From Candidatus Parcubacteria bacterium (lineage in GTDB: Bacteria > Patescibacteriota > Minisyncoccia > UBA6257 > 2-01-FULL-56-20), in assembly GCA_027424065.1 (NCBI GenBank), contig DAIBYH010000022.1, positions 1-9,736 of the forward strand: a stretch of 9,736 bases of DNA, read 5' to 3'. Made by a program: the position numbers and the translations under genes. Each line of letters opens with the position of its first letter. Position 1 is the first letter of the stretch. Under the pieces are notes generated by a model that was not told the origin of the DNA, did not search any database, and saw only the letters and a list, made by a program, of their open reading frames with translations. Below are positions 5,343-9,736 of the stretch, in pieces.

Positions 5343-5469
5343 AGATTAAATAAAGGATCCTGTTTCATCCCCCTCCTTTCGGGGATATGATAATAGATCA
5401 CAGTTGGTACAACAGGATCCCCCAAGGGCTCTTCCGCTCGCACAAGCGTTGAAGGGCCCTTTTTCTTTT
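5343..5469 (+). ncRNA. Putative stand-alone small RNA with an anti-Shine-Dalgarno loop
   Basis: This segment is bounded by a TTGACA/TACACT promoter and an intrinsic terminator, with no protein gene of normal size between them and none downstream on this strand. By eye it folds into two domains. Domain 1 is closed by a perfect 10-bp helix GGATCCTGTT/AACAGGATCC (5355-5364 and 5411-5420). Inside is a hairpin ATCCCC/GGGGAT (5367-5372 and 5381-5386) whose 8-base loop is CUCCUUUC (5373-5380). That loop equals the anti-SD core of typical 16S rRNA 3' tails. Domain 2 is the terminator hairpin. C-rich loops that bind SD sequences are known in regulatory RNAs of Staphylococcus and Helicobacter, so a translational repressor is a reasonable inference. 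It does not match SRP RNA, RNase P RNA, tmRNA or 6S RNA as I know them. A 21-codon frame inside it (5387-5452) is an alternative or extra product. Confidence 0.6.
5424..5469 (+). terminator. Intrinsic terminator of the small RNA
   Basis: The main stem GGGCTCTTC/GAAGGGCCC (5426-5434 and 5451-5459) has one G-U pair. It is extended inward by CGCT/AGCG (5435-5438 and 5445-5448), with a TT bulge and loop CGCACA. T5, C, T4 follow (5460-5469). AA at 5424-5425 can also pair with the first T residues. Confidence 0.88.
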
Positions 5470-5496
5470 CGCGAAACAGAATAAGGTCCTCAAGAA

Positions 5497-5528
5497 AAAA
5501 TCCCCTCCGCCGAAGCGGAGGGGATTTT
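5497..5528 (-). terminator. Terminator of fusA, symmetrical enough to work on both strands
   Basis: A perfect 14-bp inverted repeat AAAATCCCCTCCGC/GCGGAGGGGATTTT lies 6 bases after the fusA stop. On the minus-strand RNA the loop is UUCG closed by C-G, the exceptionally stable cUUCGg tetraloop, and six U follow. On the plus strand it ends in TTTT and may back up the small RNA terminator. Confidence 0.93.
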
Positions 5529-5534
5529 CATTCT

Positions 5535-7640
5535 TTATCTCTTCTTTCCTTCGATGATCAGCTGCGCAACATTCTGCGGGGCCGGTTCATAATGATCGAA
5601 TTCCATCGTGAACGATCCGCGCCCCTGGGTCATGGACCGCAACTCGGTCGTATAGCTGAACATTTCGGACAGCGGCACTTTGGCATCAATGACCTTCAGG
5701 CCGGGCCGGTCGGTGATCTCCTCGATCCTGCCGCGCTTGGAATTCAAGCTGCCCGTGATCTCGCCGAGGAAATTGGTCGGGATCAGCACCTGGATCTTCA
5801 TGATCGGTTCCAGAATGACCGGCTTCGCGCGCTTCGCGGCCTCCTGGAATGCCATGGAGCCGGCGATCTTGAAGGCGGCCTCCGACGAGTCAACCTCGTG
5901 GAACGAACCGTCGTAAAGCGTCACCTCCACGTCCACCACCGGATACCCGGCGAGAATACCGCGGTCCAGGGATTCCTTGACGCCCTTTTCCGTGGGACCG
6001 ATGAACTCCTGCGGGATCGAGCCTCCCTTGATCTCATTCAAAAAGACGAATCCCTTTCCTCTCTCAAGCGGCTTCACGCGGAGCCAGACGTCGCCGTACT
6101 GACCGCGGCCGCCGGACTGCTTGATGTACTTTCCTTCCGCCTCTCCCTCGCCCATGATCGTTTCCTTGTAGGCGACCTGCGGCCGGCCGACATTCGCTTC
6201 CACGCCGAATTCGCGCTTCATGCGGTCAACGAGAACTTCAAGGTGAAGTTCGCCCATGCCGGAAATGATCGTTTCGCCCGTATCCGGATCGCCCGCAACA
6301 CGGAAGGTCGGATCCTCTTCGGCGAGACGATGGAGCGCCGTGCCCATCTTTTCCTGGTCGGCCTTCGTCTTCGGCTCAATGCGGATGCCGATGACCGGCT
6401 CGGGGAAAGTTATCTTTTCCAAAATGACGCCGTGATCGGGATCGCAAAGCGTGTCCCCGGTCGTCGTGCTCTTCAGACCGACGATCGCGGCGATCTCGCC
6501 CGCATAGATCTCCTCCACCTCTTCGCGCTGGTTCGCATGCATACGGACGATGCGGCCGATGCGCTCCTGGACGTTCTTCGTCGAGTTCAAGATGTAGGAA
6601 CCGCGCTTGATCACGCCCGAATAGTTTCGGAAGAACGCCAAGCTTCCCACAAAAGGATCGCTCGCGATCTTGAACGCAAGACCGGCGAACGGCTCCGCGT
6701 CCTTCGCGTGCCGCTCAATGATCGCGTCCGTCTTCGTGTCGTGCCCTTTGACCGCCGGAAGGTCCGTCGGCGCCGGAAGATAATCCACCACGGCATCAAG
6801 CATGAACTGAACGCCCTTGTTCTTGAGCGCCGAGCCGCACAGCACCGGAATGATCTTGTTCGCAATGACCGCCTTTCTGAGAACGCGGCGGAGGTCCTCG
6901 AGTGACGGCTCCTTACCCTCAAGATATGCCGCCATCATGTCGTCATCGTTTTCCGCGATGCGCTCCACGAGATCATGCCGCGCCTTTGTGACCGACGCCT
7001 TCATGTCGGCCGGGATCTCCACCTCCGTGATGTTCTCGCCGTGCTCGCCTTCGAAGTTGTACGCCTTGTTCTCAAGGAGGCAGACCATGCCCTTGAAATC
7101 CGATTCGGCGCCGATCGGGAGCTGGATCGGGATCGCATTCGGGGTCAGGCGGTCAAGAATGGACTGGAAGCTCTTCGTAAAGCTTGCACCCATGCGGTCG
7201 AGCTTGTTGATAAAACAAATGCGCGGAACGTTATATTCGTCCGCATAGCGCCAGTTCGTTTCCGACTGTGGCTCAACGCCCGCGACGCCGTCAAAGACGA
7301 CGACGGCGCCATCCAGAACGCGGAGCGATCGCTTCACCTCTACGGTAAAATCGATGTGTCCCGGAGTATCAATAAGGTTGATCTGGTGTTCGTATGCTTT
7401 GTTGTGATTGCGCTCGGTCGGGATCCAGAACGCGGTCGTCGCAGCGGACGTGATCGTGATGCCGCGCTCGCGCTCCTGTTCCATCCAGTCCATCACCGTA
7501 TCGCCGGTGTGCACTTCGCCGATCTTATGCGAAACGCCGGTATAAAAAAGCACGCGCTCCGAAACCGTCGTTTTTCCGGCGTCGATGTGCGCGATGATAC
7601 CGATATTCCTTACTTTTTCTATGGGATATTTGCGGGGCAT
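5535..7640 (-). CDS. fusA: Translation elongation factor G
   Basis: This is a 701-residue protein, full length for EF-G, the GTPase that moves tRNA and mRNA through the ribosome after peptide transfer and, with RRF, recycles ribosomes. G motifs: AHIDAGKT (17-24), the switch I region [11 protein letters not shown] (59-69), DTPGH (91-95), NKLD (145-148) and the CGSA-type G5 ([10 protein letters not shown], about 270). Domain IV follows, with [13 protein letters not shown] and the conserved loop near the tip, then domain V, ending [20 protein letters not shown]. The ATG at 7640 gives the expected N-terminus [20 protein letters not shown]. No SD precedes it; upstream reads CTATTTTATTT. It is the last gene of rpsL-rpsG-fusA and is followed at once by a terminator, so tuf is not in this operon. 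A 125-base gap filled by a palindromic repeat separates it from rpsG. Confidence 0.98.
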   Translation of the reverse strand: MPRKYPIEKVRNIGIIAHIDAGKTTVSERVLFYTGVSHKIGEVHTGDTVMDWMEQERERGITITSAATTAFWIPTERNHNKAYEHQINLIDTPGHIDFTVEVKRSLRVLDGAVVVFDGVAGVEPQSETNWRYADEYNVPRICFINKLDRMGASFTKSFQSILDRLTPNAIPIQLPIGAESDFKGMVCLLENKAYNFEGEHGENITEVEIPADMKASVTKARHDLVERIAENDDDMMAAYLEGKEPSLEDLRRVLRKAVIANKIIPVLCGSALKNKGVQFMLDAVVDYLPAPTDLPAVKGHDTKTDAIIERHAKDAEPFAGLAFKIASDPFVGSLAFFRNYSGVIKRGSYILNSTKNVQERIGRIVRMHANQREEVEEIYAGEIAAIVGLKSTTTGDTLCDPDHGVILEKITFPEPVIGIRIEPKTKADQEKMGTALHRLAEEDPTFRVAGDPDTGETIISGMGELHLEVLVDRMKREFGVEANVGRPQVAYKETIMGEGEAEGKYIKQSGGRGQYGDVWLRVKPLERGKGFVFLNEIKGGSIPQEFIGPTEKGVKESLDRGILAGYPVVDVEVTLYDGSFHEVDSSEAAFKIAGSMAFQEAAKRAKPVILEPIMKIQVLIPTNFLGEITGSLNSKRGRIEEITDRPGLKVIDAKVPLSEMFSYTTELRSMTQGRGSFTMEFDHYEPAPQNVAQLIIEGKKR

Positions 7641-7654
7641 AAATAAAATAGTTA

Positions 7655-7758
7655 GCGATTAGTAATTAGCGACGAGCGATTAGGGGTTGGTGATTAGTGA
7701 TTAGAAATAATGATTTTCATTTCTGATTCCTAATCGCTAATCGCCAGCTACTAATCGC
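7655..7758. repeat. Large palindrome built of CTAATCGC-type units between rpsG and fusA
   Basis: The plus strand carries G(C/T)GATTAG units at 7655, 7676, 7690 and 7697, plus a degenerate AATTAGCGA near 7665. The right arm carries inverted CTAATCGC units at 7730, 7737 and 7751. The outer arms GCGATTAGTA (7655-7664) and TACTAATCGC (7749-7758) match perfectly. The centre AATGA-TTT-TCATT is a small hairpin. Lengths between units vary, so the arms pair only in part. The sequence is AT-richer than its surroundings and non-coding. Because rpsG and fusA share a strand, it would normally be transcribed as a long imperfect hairpin in the str mRNA. It may be a REP-like mobile repeat, an RNA processing site, or both. 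Confidence 0.7.
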
Positions 7759-7765
7759 TTCTTCT

Positions 7766-8233
<468 letters not shown>

Positions 8234-8248
8234 AGAAACGATGTTTTA

Positions 8249-8659
8249 TTATTTCGGCCGCTTCGCACCGTACTTCGACCGCTGCTGTTTCCGATCGGCA
8301 ACGCCCGTGGCATCAAGCACGCCGCGGACCACATGATACCGGACACCCGGAAGGTCCTTCACGCGGCCGCCGCGGACCACGACAATGGAGTGCTCCTGCA
8401 GGGAGTGGCCTTCACCGGGAATGTAGGCCGTGACCTCCATGCCGTTCGTAAGGCGTACGCGGGCGACCTTGCGGAGCGCCGAGTTCGGCTTCTTCGGGGT
8501 CGTGGTGAACACTTTCAGGCAGACGCCCCGCTTGAAGGGAGATCCGGAATCAACCGGCCTATTTTTAATCGAATTGAAATAGTACGACAAAGCCGGCGCC
8601 TTGGTCTTTGCGCGCGCCGATTTTCTTCCCTTTTTTGCCAATTGCTGGACGGTAGGCAT
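8249..8659 (-). CDS. rpsL: 30S ribosomal protein S12
   Basis: This is a 136-residue protein. It carries the decoding-centre loops [19 protein letters not shown] (52-70), whose lysine is the classical streptomycin-resistance position and is wild type here, and [13 protein letters not shown] (101-113). It also has the N-terminal [13 protein letters not shown] and C-terminal [10 protein letters not shown] signatures. The roughly 12 extra residues over the E. coli protein lie mainly in the N-terminal linker ([17 protein letters not shown]). It is first in rpsL-rpsG-fusA. The leader from the predicted start at about 8722 is 63 bases, with a small hairpin (8680-8695) but no SD before the ATG. An overlapping out-of-frame ATG at 8679 follows the hairpin's GGGG. 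Confidence 0.98.
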   Translation of the reverse strand: MPTVQQLAKKGRKSARAKTKAPALSYYFNSIKNRPVDSGSPFKRGVCLKVFTTTPKKPNSALRKVARVRLTNGMEVTAYIPGEGHSLQEHSIVVVRGGRVKDLPGVRYHVVRGVLDATGVADRKQQRSKYGAKRPK

Positions 8660-8679
8660 TGCTTATAAAGAAAGTTCAT

Positions 8680-8695
8680 CCCCGTGAAAACGGGG
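8680..8695 (-). promoter_or_regulatory. Small hairpin in the rpsL leader
   Basis: The perfect 6-bp inverted repeat CCCCGT/ACGGGG (8680-8685 and 8690-8695) has a 4-base loop, which reads UUUC in the minus-strand mRNA. It lies 20-36 bases before the rpsL ATG. It may be a leader element of the ribosomal operon, but it is short. Confidence 0.4.
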
Positions 8696-8728
8696 AACGG
8701 GATACAACCCATCTCGAATCACGGGAAT

Positions 8729-8758
8729 AGGATACAGGAAATACCGGCCGTTTGTCAA
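8729..8758 (-). promoter_or_regulatory. Promoter of the str operon (rpsL-rpsG-fusA)
   Basis: On the minus strand a perfect TTGACA (8753-8758) is followed after 18 bases by TATCCT (8729-8734). The predicted start is about 8722. It begins 27 bases after the nth stop, so the operon does not need read-through from nth. Confidence 0.75.
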
Positions 8759-8785
8759 CGACCAGGGGACTTTGCGAAGGTTCCG

Positions 8786-9421
8786 CTATATCTTGCCGAG
8801 CGGACAGAGCTCGTGCTTATGCGGCCGCGCCGGACAATAGTTCCTGCCGTATTCAATAAGCTCGTAGGTTGCGCGGAACCAGTCCTTGTGCGGGATGATC
8901 TGCATAAGGTCCTGCTCGATCTTTTCCGGCGTCTTCTCGCGGGAAAGCCCGAGCACTCCCGCAAGGCGCTTAACGTGCGTATCCACGGCGATGCCGTCCA
9001 CCACCCCGTATGCATTGCCGAGAATGACATTCGCCGACTTTCGTCCGACGCCCGGGACCGTAAGCATCTCCGCCATGGTTCTCGGAAGTTTCCCTTTGTA
9101 TGTTTCCCTGATCACCCTCGCCGCGGCGAGGATATTTTTCGCCTTGTTGCGATAGAATCCCGTTGCACGGATATCCTGTTCGAACGCCCGCCGGTCGGCG
9201 CGGACGTAATCGTCCAGTGTGCGATATTTTTTAAAAAGCGTCTGCGTGACCTCGTTCACTTTCTTGTCCGTGCACTGCGCCGAAAGCTCCACGGCGACCA
9301 AAAGCTCCCAGTTCGTGCGGAAGTTCAAGGCGATATGCGCATCCGGAAACAGCTTTCGCAGGACACGCGACATCTTCTGCCACCGCCGCCGCAACCGCGG
9401 AAGCTCCTCGGGTAAGATCAT
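8786..9421 (-). CDS. nth: Endonuclease III-type DNA glycosylase/AP lyase with incomplete Fe-S loop
   Basis: This is a 211-residue protein from the ATG at 9421. It has the HhH-GPD fold: VAVELSAQCTDKKVNEVT (42-59), RATGFYRNKAKNI (85-97), the helix-hairpin-helix LTVPGVGRKSANVILG (120-135) with catalytic K128, and IAVDTHVKRL with catalytic D147. It removes oxidised pyrimidines and cuts the resulting abasic site. The C-terminus should carry C-x6-C-x2-C-x5-C for a 4Fe-4S cluster. Here it reads C196-x6-H203-x2-C206-x5-stop: the second cysteine is His and the fourth is missing, because the protein ends exactly there. Binding of a normal cluster is doubtful. A GTG 15 bases upstream is in frame, but it lies above the TATACT box and I rejected it as the start. 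Next downstream is the str operon promoter. Confidence 0.95.
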   Translation of the reverse strand: MILPEELPRLRRRWQKMSRVLRKLFPDAHIALNFRTNWELLVAVELSAQCTDKKVNEVTQTLFKKYRTLDDYVRADRRAFEQDIRATGFYRNKAKNILAAARVIRETYKGKLPRTMAEMLTVPGVGRKSANVILGNAYGVVDGIAVDTHVKRLAGVLGLSREKTPEKIEQDLMQIIPHKDWFRATYELIEYGRNYCPARPHKHELCPLGKI

Positions 9422-9427
9422 GGATAC

Positions 9428-9433
9428 AGTATA
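9428..9433 (-). promoter_or_regulatory. -10 promoter of nth, placed for a leaderless mRNA
   Basis: TATACT ends 6 bases (GTATCC) before the ATG at 9421, so transcription should start at the start codon. There is no SD and no consensus -35; the -35 region is occupied by the palindrome at 9440-9460. Confidence 0.65.
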
Positions 9434-9439
9434 CACCAG

Positions 9440-9460
9440 CCGCCCTCTACCGAAGGGCGG
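9440..9460. promoter_or_regulatory. Perfect palindrome over the nth -35 region
   Basis: CCGCCCT and AGGGCGG (9440-9446 and 9454-9460) are separated by 7 bases and centred about 29 bases upstream of the predicted nth start. There is no T-run on the minus side, so it is less likely a terminator. It could be an operator or a remnant hairpin repeat. Confidence 0.4.
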
Positions 9461-9736
9461 GTTCTGCCGCTATCGAGACTGAACCGTGATAGCTATCGTT
9501 CCGAGCATAGCGAGGAATCCTTTCCGCAAAAAACCGAGTTGAATTTCTTGACAAGCTCGGGCGACAGAAAAACTGGAACTATCTGAATCGGCGACGCATT
9601 CGATGTTTTCCGCCACCAGCAAATCTTGATGAAAAAAGTTTTTAGGGTTTAAAAATAGATTTCGATATGTTGCCGAATTCTTGTCTAAAGTTGCTCCTTA
9701 CTAACCTTCTCTCGTTTTTGAACAATCGATCCTTCT
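9461..9736. other. Intergenic stretch without a convincing gene; repeat debris and AT-rich end
   Basis: I see no tRNA and no well-supported reading frame. GCTATC/GATAGC (9469-9474 and 9488-9493) is a short inverted repeat. TTCCGAGCATAGCGAGGAA (9499-9517) is an imperfect palindrome resembling, from memory, a dispersed intergenic repeat common in many bacterial genomes. From about 9600 the sequence becomes clearly AT-rich (runs such as AAAAAAGTTTTT). On the minus strand 30 codons are open from the edge to a TAA at 9642-9644 (ending NISKSIFKP), which could be the tail of an upstream gene. On the plus strand an ATG at 9667 stays open to the edge without an SD. Neither can be confirmed. Confidence 0.45.

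Noticed and set aside
5355..5384. Fragment of a 16S rRNA 3' end
   Set aside because: GGATC and CTCCTTTC both occur, but helix 45 and all other 16S 3' sequence are absent, and the spacing is wrong.
5343..5469. T-box riboswitch or trp-type attenuator
   Set aside because: TGGTAC before the terminator resembles the T-box core and a short Trp-Tyr frame is present, but the RNA is too short for a T-box stem I, and no gene lies downstream on this strand.
7655..7758. CRISPR array
   Set aside because: The units are 8 bases, occur in both orientations and have no regular spacers; the structure is a palindrome.
8515..8679. Overlapping frame starting at the ATG at 8679 in the rpsL leader
   Set aside because: It is out of frame with rpsL, its predicted protein is mostly low-complexity basic sequence shadowing S12, and nothing supports expression beyond a nearby GGGG.
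9667..9736. Plus-strand gene start at the window end
   Set aside because: An ATG is followed by an open frame to the edge, but there is no SD or promoter and the composition is Leu/Ser/Asn-rich; it is too short to judge.

Overview
The window looks like chromosomal DNA of a Patescibacteria/CPR bacterium, probably near Parcubacteria. This is an inference from protein style, the very compact layout, a minimal type IV pilus ATPase cluster and mostly Shine-Dalgarno (SD)-poor starts; no rRNA is present to confirm it. The standard genetic code fits: TGA is used as a stop. Most of the window is moderately GC-rich, and only the last ~150 bases are visibly AT-rich.

Layout. Positions 1-3356 (minus strand) hold a type IV pilus motor block in the order pilB, pilT, pilC, with pilC cut by the window edge. 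A REP/MITE-like double-hairpin element lies between pilB and pilT. Positions 3493-5469 form a plus-strand island: an unrecognised protein with a strong SD and its own terminator; an alkyladenine DNA glycosylase (mpg); a secreted protein of unknown function with a clear promoter and a highly structured 5' leader; and an apparent stand-alone small RNA gene with its own promoter and intrinsic terminator. Positions 5497-8758 (minus) are a short str operon, rpsL-rpsG-fusA, with a TTGACA-type promoter and a perfect terminator, and with a large palindrome made of CTAATCGC units between rpsG and fusA. Upstream of it lies nth (endonuclease III), also on minus. The last 300 bases contain no convincing gene.

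How the parts work together. PilB would power pilus extension and PilT retraction, with PilC as the inner-membrane platform; in these bacteria such pili are thought to serve host attachment and DNA uptake. rpsL, rpsG and fusA serve translation. mpg and nth are two base-excision-repair glycosylases.

Most notable. (1) The putative small RNA (about 5343-5469) folds so that its apical loop is CUCCUUUC, the same as the usual anti-SD tail of 16S rRNA. It can pair with the G-rich ribosome sites of both unknown plus-strand proteins. (2) pilB, pilT and nth each have a TATAAT/TATACT box ending only 6-7 bases before the likely ATG, which predicts leaderless mRNAs. (3) The secreted protein's SD lies between two perfect inverted repeats, the second with the GTG start in its loop. 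(4) Nth lacks two of the four iron-sulfur cysteines. All structures and pairings were read by eye, without folding software or database searches.
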